A stretch of DNA of 64,000 bases from Adineta ricciae. Taxonomy: Eukaryota; Rotifera; Eurotatoria; Adinetida; Adinetidae. The DNA is taken from the NCBI GenBank assembly GCA_905250025.1, contig CAJNOJ010000002.1:1364001-1428000 (forward strand). Direction: 5' to 3'. The stretch's first letter is position 1. Each line of letters starts with the position of its first letter. The position numbers and the translations under genes were made by a program. This document shows positions 1-11,567 of the stretch, one piece after another. Below the pieces are notes generated by a model that saw only the letters and a program-made list of their open reading frames with translations, did no database searches and was not told the DNA's origin.

Positions 1-1477
1 TAAATTCATAGACGAACGAATTGTGAACAATGTATATCGAATCGAGTGTTAAACTATGTTCTTTATCCGTTTGATCGAGGCGTAATGAAATCGAACGTAG
101 ATGACCAACTTCCAATGCTTTCAAATGAAATAAATCCTTAAAATAGTGTGAGAGCTTGAAATAAAACTCGAACATATCGCTGATGTCTCACAGTATGTTG
201 ACTACCAAAAGGATGTCCAGGATAATTTTCACATTTCCATAATTGTTGCTCGCCACACGACGACAAACGATCACCGTGAAAGTCTATGTAAACATTTCCA
301 CTTGTTCCTTCATAATTCCGAAGAATCACATAATATCGACCAGTGTCATCGGTTGTTCTAATTAGTAAGTGTAGAATACAAGTTGTTGTTTTTCTCAAAA
401 TCTTACGCATTCGATTGTTTATTCCAAATATTCAAAGCAGAAATAGGTTCATTAGATTGTTTTGGATCAATATAGGAATCACCTGATTCAACGGTAGAGG
501 CAAATGTTAATCTCTCTAGATTGATGCTTATATATCGATCACTTTTCACCATTCGATTCAACATAATACGTCCTTAACAGACAGAAGAATTGTTTTCACA
601 GACTTCTCATATTGTCCAACCTGTAAAAGAATAGCCATGATGAACCACTAAGATCCATTCAACAGGCCACTGACATTTAGTTCGTCCATTTTCTGGAAAT
701 AGCTGCAATTGTATTCGCTCGATGTTACCAATATTATCATCTTGCCATTGAAATATATCAAATTGATGTTTTTCGAGTGCCATTGGATTATTTGTAGACG
801 GCGACAGAGCGCGATAGGGTAATTTCATATTGAATTCCGTATGTTTTTCTTTATCGCCAAAAAGGGATAATTTCGGATAACATCCTTTGCCACACGGGTC
901 TTGACCAGTTTTAATAAATGCATAATAGACACCTTCTAGAAATTCAAAGGAAACGTCTACGACTCGCAAAGTCATCAATTCGAAACCTTGGGAATCAGAG
1001 TGTGGTTCGATAACATCAATCACCGATGGACTATCGGTTGATGACGAAAGAGAGTGTATTGGAGCGATATCGCGATAAACATGAATACCTAAAACTAATT
1101 AATTGACAGATAATCTCGTATTGATAGGAATTCCTACCATCAATAATGACGATATGACTACATTTCCATTCTTTGACTTTACTATTCGAATCTACATAAA
1201 ACTCCACTTGAGTTATTTTGCCTACATGAGTATCGGATAATAATAAAAACAGATCCGTTTGATTTTCTTTAAAAGCTTTCTGATAAGACTAAAATGATTC
1301 TCCATGCTAAACTTCATATAGCATATGAAATTTCACCTGTGATTTTCCTAGTGGAAGTTTTTCGGTTTGTTTTTCAACGCCTTTAATCACCGCAGTGATG
1401 TAATCGCCCGGATCACCATGATGTGTCTTTACAATCAATAAGTAATTTTTCATAACTATCGATTGATTTTCGTTCAT
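1..1477 (-). CDS. multi-PLAT (lipoxygenase-homology) domain protein, C-terminus beyond window
   Basis: Six exons by GT-AG and phase: 1337-1477, 1138-1288, 621-1088, 407-572, 233-357 and 1-186, with introns of 46-49 nt. The start is the first ATG of the open frame at 1477; a second in-frame Met follows eight codons later. The protein reads as successive PLAT/LH2 beta-sandwich units. Each opens with a strand like YYAFIKTGQ or RYYVILRNY, then an acidic or glycine-rich loop with a strand like VYIDFHGD. Each closes with a block such as GHLRSISLRLDQ followed by LDSIYIVH, the usual W/L-D-x-I PLAT ending. PLAT units bind lipids or membrane proteins, and repeated PLAT architecture recalls LOXHD1. No lipoxygenase catalytic domain is visible. 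The apparent stop near 607 falls inside the 48-nt intron 573-620, which keeps the frame when removed. The gene is truncated by the window edge. Confidence 0.6.
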
Positions 1478-2214
1478 AGTTATCGATGAGGAAAAAAAGG
1501 CGAATAAACAAATTTAGTCAACGCGCCACTTGGAAAGTCATGTTTTGTCTCTATTGATAAATTTATTTGAAAGTGCCTGTTACACACCTTTGTCTATTAA
1601 TAATATTGTCTTCGTTTCACTCTTTTCTGAACATACCTGTGCAAAAAAAAGCACATAATTGAAGGAAAAAAAAGAAAACAAGAAGAGAAAACTATATATG
1701 TGCTATTGACGACAATGAACGAAGAGAGGGAGAGAGCAAAAATAGATCCGAAGAAGAGTTAAGGATTAGATTAAAAAGAAAAAAAGAAAGAAAGAAAAAA
1801 AATGCAAGGATACTCATTGACATCTTCGTACATAGAGAAGTTGCTGCGGATGATAACATCACAGAAACGAAAAAGAAAAGGAAAAACGTCCAGATACATA
1901 CATACAAGCATTCATCAGTTCTAACAAGTCCGTATGTACATAAGAATATAAACAATAACAACAGCAAAAAAGAATAGAAGCCCACTGCGTGACAATAGAA
2001 ATAATCGAGAGAACGAAAGAAAAAATAAATAAATAGCATGTCGTAACACGTCAGACGTGTCCTGGGAAGATTATCGTACTCATAGAGACGATTTGAAAAT
2101 CATCAATTGAAGGATCTAGTCTAGAAGACGTTAAGCAGTGTTCCACAAGAGAAAAGGAGAAGAAAACATCACGCGGGCGAAAACATGGAGTTAGAGAAAC
2201 GAAGAAAGTCGATT
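1478..2214. other. intergenic, no gene seen
   Basis: This spacer lies between the PLAT gene start and the MTMR3/4 stop. The plus strand is strikingly purine-rich from about 1660 to 1900 (long A/G runs). The open frame on the minus strand there is a low-complexity F/L/S translation and is not credible as a gene. Confidence 0.6.
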
Positions 2215-5200
2215 TTATCCTTTCACTTTTTGTCCACCAGGTGAATTAAATGATCCATTAGGAGTACCATTCGATTGTCGGCAACCAGTTTGAATAGGCA
2301 TGGGTGCAGCTGTTCGTGTTGATTCAATTGCTGTACTATTACTAGTCGCAGTAGAAGGATTATCGTCGAGTGTAAGAAAACAATCGCGACACACGCGAAC
2401 TGAATGCGATAGATTCATCGAAGGAATTGATTTACAATAATTTGAACAACTACTACAAAATACATTGCCGCATTCTAGAATGAACAAAGTTTTTTAATAT
2501 TACATTTGACAAAGGAGAAATTTCGTAGACATACTTCGACAATGATGTTTACGTGAAATTGGCCATTGTTGAAATTTCACATGACATCCATAACATGTTT
2601 GAACATTGAAATCTGGCATCCAGCGCGTTACACTTGTGTCACTATCGATTTTTTGCCACGAAGAACAAGACGACGACTCAATACTATTCACATTACTTTG
2701 CGAGATTGTTTCCATTCGTGGGGGAATATTCTAAGATAGAAAAGAGAAAATTATTTGTCTTAAAAACAAAGTCTACTATCGAAGGATTTTGATTTACTTG
2801 ATTATTATTGATGTTAATCAATGCATAAACAAATCTTTGCATGCGTCGAATTTGCTCATGTAAATTTTCGATCTGTTGTTGATATGCTCGTTCTTTCTGT
2901 ACCATTCTAGTTGTGACTTGATCAGGAATCTTTGTTAAACCATCGACATCAATACGTTTTCGTACTAATTTCAAGACTTTGTTTGTACTCATAGGTTGCA
3001 CCTAAATGAAAGGATAGATCACAGAACAAGTTCTCTTGTGTTTTCTTTTGCACAAACCGCTCGCTGTGCTTGACTGGAATCTGAAGAATTGATTCTCGTT
3101 AATGACCATGCTTCCGATAAACTCGAAGCCGTACTCGATGTTGAATTTGTGTGTCGTCTTTGACGAGACATTGTGCGTAAAATATTGTCAACACTATTGA
3201 CATTTAATGGAAAACGTTGAAATGATAATGCTAGTTGTGTGATATCAGGTGACGAATCATCGGTTAGAAAACTTTGTTGTTTTGTTCGACTATCAGGACT
3301 AGTTGGTATTAGTATAGATGTTTGATTTGTGTTACAAGGATTGGTTACACTATGATGACTACCATCATTTAACGTTCCTAGATGATGTGGCGGACCGAAA
3401 AGACTATTTGTCGATGTTGAATTTTGCAGTCGATTCGGTTGGGATTGTTGCTGACTTGATGGTGATACGGGAGTAGGACGAGCTATTAATGATGGTTCGT
3501 TATGTAGGGAATTACTTAGACTTGGATCCGATGATGATCGATGAAGATTATTTGTTATTGATGTTGTAAGATCTTCATAGGAACGAATACGAGCTGGAAT
3601 TAATGTCGAGGAATGTTCAAATGCGCCAACAGGCGTATGACGAATATCTCGCAGATATAGATTTGACCATATTGTTAAGTCACGAACTGAAGACGATGGA
3701 TAAAGAATCTAGACGAACAAAGACATGTATTGCAGACATCGTTTTTGTATCAATATTCTTACATCTTTCTTCGTTTTATCGAATAAATGATTGATGAATT
3801 GTTTGGAATTGCTATTGAATAAACTCCATACACTTAACGTTCGTGTTTCTAACTTTGATGATGAACGTTCGCAATCTGTATTGCACAGAAATGTGCCGTA
3901 CAAACATGTGTACGTATGGTGCGCTAATTTTAACTAGAAGAAAAATCACTATGAATGAATACAAATGGCAATATACTGGATTCCTACAAGAAACATTTCA
4001 TTAAATTCAAATGCAGTTCGATGTTGTGTGAATAATTGAAAAACACAATCAAGCCATTGAAGAAAAACAGGACTACGTTCGTTGGGATCCGTCGATCCAT
4101 TTCCATGGCCGCAACGATCAGCAAATTTATGACCGAATGCAATCCATTCGCTTTGTACTAGCATTTGAAAACCTTCGATCGTACGATAATATGAATCCAG
4201 CATAATTTTTGCTAATGTGGTTATTTGAGGAGTGCGATCCCATCCATCCGAACAATGAACAAGTACAGGTCGTGCGTTCTTATCAACAGTTGCAACCACA
4301 AACGACGCCACATTGATTAATGCTGACAGATTGTGCAACCATCTCGAAGACTCCAACTGTGAAAGCCAACTAAAAACATCAAAGTAGCTCGTTGTCAAAA
4401 AAATTGCAAATCATTAAAAAAATTTCTATTAAAATTACGAAGTTGTACTTAATGAACTATATAATCATTTCATGCCACGTTCTTCTAGTACGTAGACAGA
4501 ATATGGACAAAAAGAAGACAGCTGAAAGAGGTCACCCTTTTTTATATCAGTCAAGTTCATGAAATGATTAGATAAGAATGTCGTATCATCAAAATGTGAA
4601 GACACAATAGAGTTTTTCAAACTAAATCTTCTTACTTTTCTCCTTGTGCTGCATTAGCGACAGCAACTCTTAACATTTGTGCACTTTTGCGAATGACATG
4701 TATATTTGGTAAATTCATAAATTGTACATCACAATCAGTATAATAAGGCGGATGTTCGAAACCACCGCCTTTGGCTCGGTTTGCCAATGCTGCTGCATAA
4801 CTCCTTGCGTCGAGTATCAATAGACGTTTCGAATGAATTTCCGCCGAAAATGAGTCTGTTGACATCGGCGTTTTACACGCATTGATTATCATTTGAATCA
4901 TTTTTTCATCTTCTTTCGAACGCCAAAACAGCCAACCAATTTCTGGTTGACTTGTTCGGGCAATAACTGCACCATTGCAATGTCTAAAAACAAAAGATCT
5001 CGTTTTCAGTGAAACACAAAGATGTCATTCATACCTCCAGACTACAGTCGGAAATCGCCTATTCGATCGAAATTTCGCCACCTCATGAACTTCGTCATCA
5101 GTTATAACCTCCGGTACGACGCAAATATTTGGATATGTAGGTGACAATTTATAATCTTGATTAATTTCTGTTGTGCGCCATGGTGCTACGTCCAATTGTA

Positions 5201-5735
5201 AACGTCGAAATTCTTCTTGAAAATAATCACGCGTGATCGTTTCGATTGGTTTCGATAAAGATAAGGCATATTTAATTGCAAATAGATCATTGAGACATAT
5301 TAATGATGATATCGTCTCGTTTAATTTCCGTAACCAATAAGAACATTTATCTGCTGTGAAAAATATTAATCGAAACGAACGTATATCTTTGCATTGAAAA
5401 TATAAATAGATATTATCTTTAATTTCGATAGATTCAATTAGACGTATGGGACAATTAATAAACGAACAGTGTGTTGAAGTTTGATTGGAAAATATAAATA
5501 AACGATACGAAGTTAAATAAATACCAGCATCGGTTAAATCCATGCCATATCCGATGAATTGTTCACCAGATAAAAATTCGAAAGGATATTCAGTGATTGA
5601 AAGGTTTTGATCAACAGGTAACTCATTTGTCATAGGAAGAACTGGTAATGATTCAGGTATTGAACTGGACAATTCACATACATGAATGTCTTCCTCTTCA
5701 ACGATTGTCACTGACGAAGGAATTCCGACAACCAT
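2215..5735 (-). CDS. MTMR3: myotubularin-related phosphoinositide 3-phosphatase, MTMR3/4 type
   Basis: This enzyme removes the 3-phosphate from PI3P and PI(3,5)P2 on endosomal and autophagic membranes. The N-terminal exon (ending near 5034) encodes a PH-GRAM domain. The next exon carries the RSYAAALANRAKGGG block shared with MTMR3/4. After a 266-nt intron (4370-4635) comes the catalytic exon with the P-loop HCSDGWDRTPQ, so the nucleophilic Cys and Arg are intact, followed by FGHKFADRCGHG. A Ser-rich linker and a coiled-coil-like segment (VQKERAYQQQIENLHEQIR) precede a C-terminal FYVE zinc finger. The finger is split over exons at 2715-2480 and keeps the RKHHCR-NCG-VFC core and paired Cys. A C-terminal FYVE in an active enzyme separates MTMR3/4 from other family members. 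I cannot separate MTMR3 from MTMR4; invertebrates usually have one gene. Confidence 0.9.
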
Positions 5736-6757
5736 TGGTAGATAAAGAAAGCGTATGTTAGTTTGTTTTGCTTGTTAAAAATTGATTGAAATAATCATCT
5801 GAAGAGAGAAGAGAAAAAAATGAAAATGCGTTCGAAATATGAAGTGCTCGGAAGATAAACAATCTGATGATAGCAATGTTTTAAGAATGATTCATGGCTA
5901 TTCTTTTTTCCCCGATATTCTTTGTCCTTCTGTTCGGTTTTGATTTCTATTGATCTACTTCATGCAGGTTGAAAAATCCTATTCCACATGTTTCACATTC
6001 GGTTTCTCATGATTATTTTGTATTCATAATAGGAAGAGAAAACAATACGATGAAATGAAGTGAAGAATATCGTTGTCGTTGAGGAAAGATGAGTCATTGA
6101 GGCGTTGTGTACGTCTCTCTAGCTGGTCCAATTATCACGAGATGCCTATGAAAAAACTTCCAATGAAATATTCAGGAATTTCTTCATTGAAAAATGAATC
6201 TTTGACCAGTTTTATTATTATTCTTGTTTTCTTTCGAATAAATTCATCTAGCGCCATCTATCATAGTCCTGTCAGGTGATAGCCAATGGATCGAGCTGGC
6301 ACTTCGTTGCTGCCTGTATAAGAGATATATGTGTATAGGAAGGGGCAATTCATATTTATGAATGAAGTTGAGAAATTATATATAGAAGATATAGTAGAGT
6401 TGGTGTATGTATCTGGTCAGTAGTAGTTCTAGAATTCCGTTAAGAAACGGGTGATATAGGCTGAGAGCCACCTTTCTCGCTTAGTCAAAGTAGTATAAAC
6501 CATTGTAGTCGTTGATTGTGTCGGACAAATAAAAGCAACCTCATGGAGAATAACGAGCGCATCTTACTGAACCCACCAGTCGGATTTAAAAGAATATAGG
6601 TGACTTTAGGAGCCGTAGTAACTGCAATTGAATCATTGTCAAATCCAAACACTCATATCATCACGAGAACACATCAAATGAGCGACTGATATCTTTATGC
6701 AACGAGTTACCGATTCGAGATAATCATTGAACATGTTGATTTCATGAAACAAAATAT
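5736..6757. other. upstream region of the MTMR3/4 gene, no gene seen
   Basis: The sequence is AT-rich with stops in all frames. The 68-codon frame at 6073-6279 has no recognisable content. Nothing else can be supported. Confidence 0.5.
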
Positions 6758-7613
6758 TCACCTATTGATAGATGGGCTCAAACCGTGTAAGATGAATTTC
6801 GACAAACCAAATGCAACGAACACATCGACGAATGACACAAAGGTTCCAGTTGAGCAAGGCGAAGAAATCGAAGAATATTCAATGTACATTCCATAGCTAA
6901 AAATATTCAAAGATAATGTGTGCAGTCGGCTGGTATCGGTATCGAGCAAATCGCGTTCGTCGACCGTGAACCGAGTTTGATAATCATCACGCACTATCGT
7001 CCTTTTGAAGATGGCATGTACATGTTGAAGTATAGGCAGTACACATTTTCGAAGAATCAACACCAAGTCACAAGAAATCTGTAGTGTCAATGAAAGATGA
7101 ACAGTATTTCTCAATAGTGCATTACTGTCGATTTGCGAATGTAAGTTACTGTAATCCATTGAGCAAAGTTTTCTCGGAAACGTCTATTGAAAGGTGTGTA
7201 GAACAAATTGTATCATACACTTTTTGCGAATATCACTGTGAATGTGAATATCGAACAATGCTTTCTGTTCTACTGTCAAGTCATTGAGCTTGGAATAATT
7301 GCGTGGAGAAACATTGCATATCATAGTAGAAAATGAGATTCCTTCCTTGATAATCATGATCAGAGTTTCAAAATAATAATCATCTGCGGCACCAAAAGTG
7401 AGAGTTACATGTTCTAATCTTTCATAGCCTTCTTCATTGTAAGAAATAGATCCACAAATAAGATCAAGTGGTTGATGTGCTGAGACAGCTTTCAACAAAC
7501 GATTGAAACGAACGTTAAAATTGAAAAAAAAACAGATAAAGATGAAGACGATTGAGATGATTGAATACAATGAAAAGAAGTTCATTGGGAAGATCTTCGA
7601 TTTGTGTACTCAT
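6758..7613 (-). pseudogene. F-box-type protein relic (frameshifted)
   Basis: The ATG at 7613 opens a typical F-box start, IEDLPNELLFIVFNHLNRL. The frame then hits a run of nine T (plus-strand A run 7524-7532) and stops a few codons later. One base fewer in that run would place it in the frame that continues with FNFNVRFNRLLKAVS, the normal follow-on of F-box/leucine-rich proteins. Downstream, 6758-7159 holds another open block (ISCDLVLILRKCVLPILQH) in an LRR-like style, separated by stops. Either this is a decayed copy of an expanded F-box family or the T-run is a sequencing error and some stops lie in unrecognised introns. F-box proteins recruit substrates to SCF ubiquitin ligases. Confidence 0.5.
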
Positions 7614-9035
7614 TGAGCGATCAAATTCACAAAGATGAAATTGAAGATGAGCATGGAAAACAATTGACATCCATTATGCGCAAATATTGGCCGTCCAAGT
7701 ACGATTTTTCTCTCGTTCGTGTAGATAATGATGATGTCATAAAGGTCGCTCATGTGGAATAAGACAGTGCGATAGCTATGCAGAAAGGAATTATACGAAT
7801 ATGAGGATCTTGATACGGAAGAGAGAAGTCGTCTATCTGTATTCATTTCCTTGAGACTGGTCCACTGGGGAATCTGATCTTGGAAGAGCACTATAGGCTA
7901 AAAGCAACATTTCAACCTCAATCGAAGCAGTGTTGATCCGTATTTTCGTTGGTTTTTGCTGAAGAGGTGGAAAAAATTCGTGAACCAGGTTTGTCCTCAT
8001 CACTTCTTATAATATCCGATACTACGTCTGTTTGATCTGCCAGAATCGGGAACGATCACTCTGAATAACTAATGCGACAGAGACTCAAAGATGCCCACTG
8101 GAAATAAATCACGAGATTAGCTTTGTGTGCACAGGATATCATTAATGAATGAACAATAATGAACTTCATGCTAATGAGGCAGTCTTATTAATTATCGTAA
8201 TAAACAACTGAAGTTTATATATCAATTATTTGATTCCATTAATCTAAGCTAGACTGGTGTACCACACATTGAGGTTCTCTTCGTGACATTTGATCTAAAG
8301 GATATTTTTGATCTGCGAGGAAAATATCGGACATCTGCATTGTCTCGTGTGGCTTGAATAGAATTACTTGTCCGTATCAACTCCAGAGTACGGAGAGACA
8401 TGTTTTCACTCTCTCATGACAATTCGGTTTTGTTCTTCGTCTATTGTCTATCTGAAACTATATCCGAAAGACGGTGATGATGTTAGATAAATAACATCTG
8501 TCGCTCGTTAAATAAATTACTTTTTCACGACATTCTATCGCTGATATTCAGATGATCTTTGTAATCATGCTGCTAGTTTGAGTCATTCTGTAATTTTCGA
8601 TTCAATAGAATATATGCGTGGAAGAAAGCGAATAATAAGCATTGTATATCAGTCGGTTGCATTTAGTGATTAAAATGAATATGTGACAGCTGTGCTAAAC
8701 ATTAGCTAATATGTTTCATATTAGTGCCTTTTTTCAGTAAAGAGAAGAACGCCTTCGAAGATGCGATCTATTCATTGTGCAGGGATTCGAATAATTCACA
8801 AAATCGAAAGAGAAAAAGGAGCACATTTAGTAGAAAGAAGTACTTCAATCGGAGGATATCTATAAGAGAAAAGAGAAAAGAAAAAGAAAAGGCGACTTGT
8901 CGCGCGTAATATCTATTTCTTTCGAAATATTGCTGCGTGATACCATACATATGTCTGTCTATATATATATTTATTACATACCCTATCAGTGATATAGATC
9001 AAGGAATATTTGAATTTTTGTTCTTAGAATACAGA
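7614..9035. other. intergenic, no gene seen
   Basis: The small open frames (for example 7610-7891 minus and 8724-8909 plus) have low-complexity or unrecognisable translations. The right end, a T-rich tract ending TTCTTAG near 9028, looks like a splice acceptor just upstream of the ZIP transporter start. Confidence 0.5.
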
Positions 9036-9941
9036 ATGATCAATATGGAATTGAAAGAAGCAAAATATGTGTCGATGATTATATTATTTGCAGCGAATGT
9101 GTTCATGACATTGATTGGAATATGTTTACAACGATTTTTCTTACAACGTCATGGCAATGTGCTTTCATTTGCTCAACGAATCATTTCTTGTTTAACAAGT
9201 GGCATTCTTTTAGGTACACTCCTAATGTTAATACTTCCGAATTCACTTGGTCTTGCAGCGAATCAATGGCCACATATGAATATGGGTTACATACTTGTTG
9301 GTCTCGGATTCTTTCTTATCTGTATTATCGAAGAATCGATAAAACTCTACGAACGCTATTCATCGAATAAACAAGCGAAGACTGAAAAAGAACAGCTGAT
9401 TGATTCGTTTAGTCTATGCAATCATGATGGTCAATTGACACGACTCGTTACACTTGTCTTTGCACTCGGTGTTCATTACTTTTTCAGTATGTTCGAAAAA
9501 GAAAGACGGTATTTTTCTTAGTTGTTTATTCTAGGTGGTATTCTCATCGGTGGACACACACAAGACGCGACCTCACTATGGATTTTACTCGGTGCGATCT
9601 GTTCGCATATGGCTTTAATAGCATTTTCTGTCACACTTCGTTTATTGATTGATCATCAAAACTATCTTCGAGTTTTTACTTCAATGTGCATTTGGAGTTT
9701 TATGGGACCATTGGGTGTGCTTTTAAGTTTATTGATCAGTTCAGATTCTACGGAATTGAATTACATCAATGGAATTTTGCAATGCTTAAGTGCAGGAACG
9801 TTTGTTTATATAACATTTATTGATATGATACACGGTGACTTGATCAAAAGTAAATTTAATCCGTTTGTGAATATAATTTTAATATTTTCGGGCTTTCTCA
9901 TTGTTGTTCTGACATCTTTCCAGCATAAGCACTCATTTTAA
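9036..9941 (+). CDS. ZIP-family metal transporter (SLC39A1/2/3-like)
   Basis: This is a predicted multi-pass zinc or iron importer of about 285 aa. The exons are 9036-9486 and 9535-9941, separated by a 48-nt intron with phase kept. I chose Met 9036 over the longer frame from 8937 because hydrophobic segment 1 starts just after it and a splice-acceptor-like TTCTTAG precedes it. Conserved ZIP blocks are in order: a first membrane span with GICLQRFF, a LVGLGFFLICIIEE span, LVFALGVHYFFSG (TM4), ICSHMALIAFSVTLRLL (TM5), SFMGPLGVLLS (TM6) and LQCLSAGTFVYITFIDMI (TM7). The TM4 motif that normally reads H-S-x-x-E-G is H-Y-F-F-S-G here. The His is kept, but the Glu metal ligand is replaced by Ser, and the intron lies inside this motif. 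The TM5 His is present. The cytosolic loop between TM3 and TM4 is short and lacks a His-rich stretch. Confidence 0.8.
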
Positions 9942-10142
9942 AATTCTGTGAACATGATGTTTTTTGTTGATTGAAAAAGAAAACGACGTTAAAAATGAGA
10001 ATTTTTTTCTCCTTCTTCTTTCTTTACTTTTCAAGTTTGTTTGAAGAAATAAAATTCATTGTCAGGGGGAAGAGGAAAAAAAAGAAATATGTGTATGCTT
10101 ATATTCTTGACAGAAACATAGAGACTGTGTGTGTATGTAGTT

Positions 10143-10730
10143 ATGGCCAATTTACTTCGAAAAGGGTAAATGACAATCTTTTCATTGGTTTTGTCTTGAA
10201 TTTGATAGAATAAATTCTATCTAGAAATCGAACAGAACCAGCTGCACCACCAGCGCCAACACGCGCACCAGCAGCACCTGCGGGTGGAAGTAGTAATGCC
10301 AATAAATTAGACGATGGTGCAGTTAATCCATGGGATGCAGCTCAGATTTGGATTGAAAGTATCAATAAGGAAGCTTCTACTAGAAAACAATGGGCAGATG
10401 TACACGGTTGGATGGCTGAATATGATCCAAAGGTGAAATTCGATTAATTATTGTTAAGGAAAGTCAACGATTTCAATCATTTAGGGAAATATCAAACCGA
10501 AACGACCTCCGATAGAAAATTCAACACGTTTTTCTGATACGGTTGGAGACAGAATTATTATGTTTTTGCTTCTAAGAGCATCTTTGATTATTTAGGTTCC
10601 TAATTCACGCGGCCATGACTACGGTTGGCGTTTACAAAGTACACTGGGACAAGAAATACAAAATCTCCAAGTTCGATTTGATGAACAATATAAAAAACGC
10701 GTTCCAAAGGAAATTTTGGGTTATGATTAA
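10143..10730 (+). CDS. CIMIP5: ciliary microtubule inner protein 5-like (C2orf50 family)
   Basis: Four exons (10143-10165, 10225-10432, 10485-10541, 10596-10730) joined at consensus splice sites give 140 aa. The first exon is a 23-nt start exon (MANLLRKG) found by phase matching to the A/P-rich second exon. The conserved core resembles human C2orf50: W-x2-SINKEAST-x3-W, then YDPKGN-x-KP, FSDTVPNS and WRLQSTLGQEI. C2orf50 has been renamed as a ciliary microtubule inner protein that sits in the axonemal doublet lumen, so a role in motile cilia is expected and fits a ciliated animal. The assignment rests on this short core only. The Ala/Pro-rich N-terminus is lineage-specific. Confidence 0.6.
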
Positions 10731-11567
10731 ATTACATTATGGCAAAGAAAAACACTTTTATATCGTTTATTTTTCACGATTTTATTTTCAAAAAAGAAAT
10801 CTTCACGCTGCTACATTTTAATAAATAACACTTCGTTAAGGACAACTTACGTCCGATGAAGAGTACTCGTATGGATTGGTGGAATATTGTAAACGAAAAG
10901 AAAAAGGAGAGAAGAAACATTTTGAAAGATTTCTTTTCAAGTTTAAGCTCTATCACTAAACAATTAAATTGACTACATCAACACGAACCTGCTTAATATT
11001 TATTTAAGAACAAAAAAATCAAACATAGTTTAATTGTCGTCTCGAAGTGATTGGGGTACTATCGAATGTGTGCATAGTTTTGTATCAATTGAGATTTACA
11101 TGTATGGGGAATATTGAAGTTTGTTTTCAGAGTTTGGTAGACGAAATATAAGCGTCTTTGTCTATTTTTGGTGGATTTACACAGATGAGAGTTTATTTAT
11201 TTTCTCAGCCAAGCGTCGGAAATGTCCGGCAATGGTCTAGCAACATCACACATAGAGTTCGATGCCGTCGATTCATCCGAGAAATACAATTGACTGGATT
11301 TTTATATTATGCGCATCTCACATGCTTACCCACCTTTTTTTTTCTTTTGACTCGTAAGTGTGTCTAGAAGACACAATCGAAGGGAGGGAACGCGCAAGTT
11401 ATAAACATAAAATAAACGTACTGTTTGTTTCACGTTTACATTGACGACAAAGGACAAAATGCAAATGAAAGTTTTTAAATAGCAAATCATGTAAGCTATT
11501 CGATTTAAGGCTTGAAAAAAGGGATGAGAGAGAGTTCTTAGTGAAAAAGACTTTCGTTCTATTAAGG
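10731..11567. other. intergenic, no gene seen
   Basis: AT-rich spacer. The frames at 10615-10821 and 11158-11367 are shadows or uninformative. Just before the next gene, TTCTATTAAG at 11557-11566 resembles a splice acceptor adjoining the ATG at 11568. Confidence 0.5.

Noticed and set aside
1692-2039. 115-codon minus frame rich in Phe/Leu/Ser
   Set aside because: Translation of a purine-rich plus strand; low complexity, no start context, no domain.
9971-10213. 80-codon plus frame starting MKKKTTLK
   Set aside because: Poly-Lys and poly-Phe low complexity. It overlaps the real 23-nt first exon of the CIMIP5-like gene in another frame.
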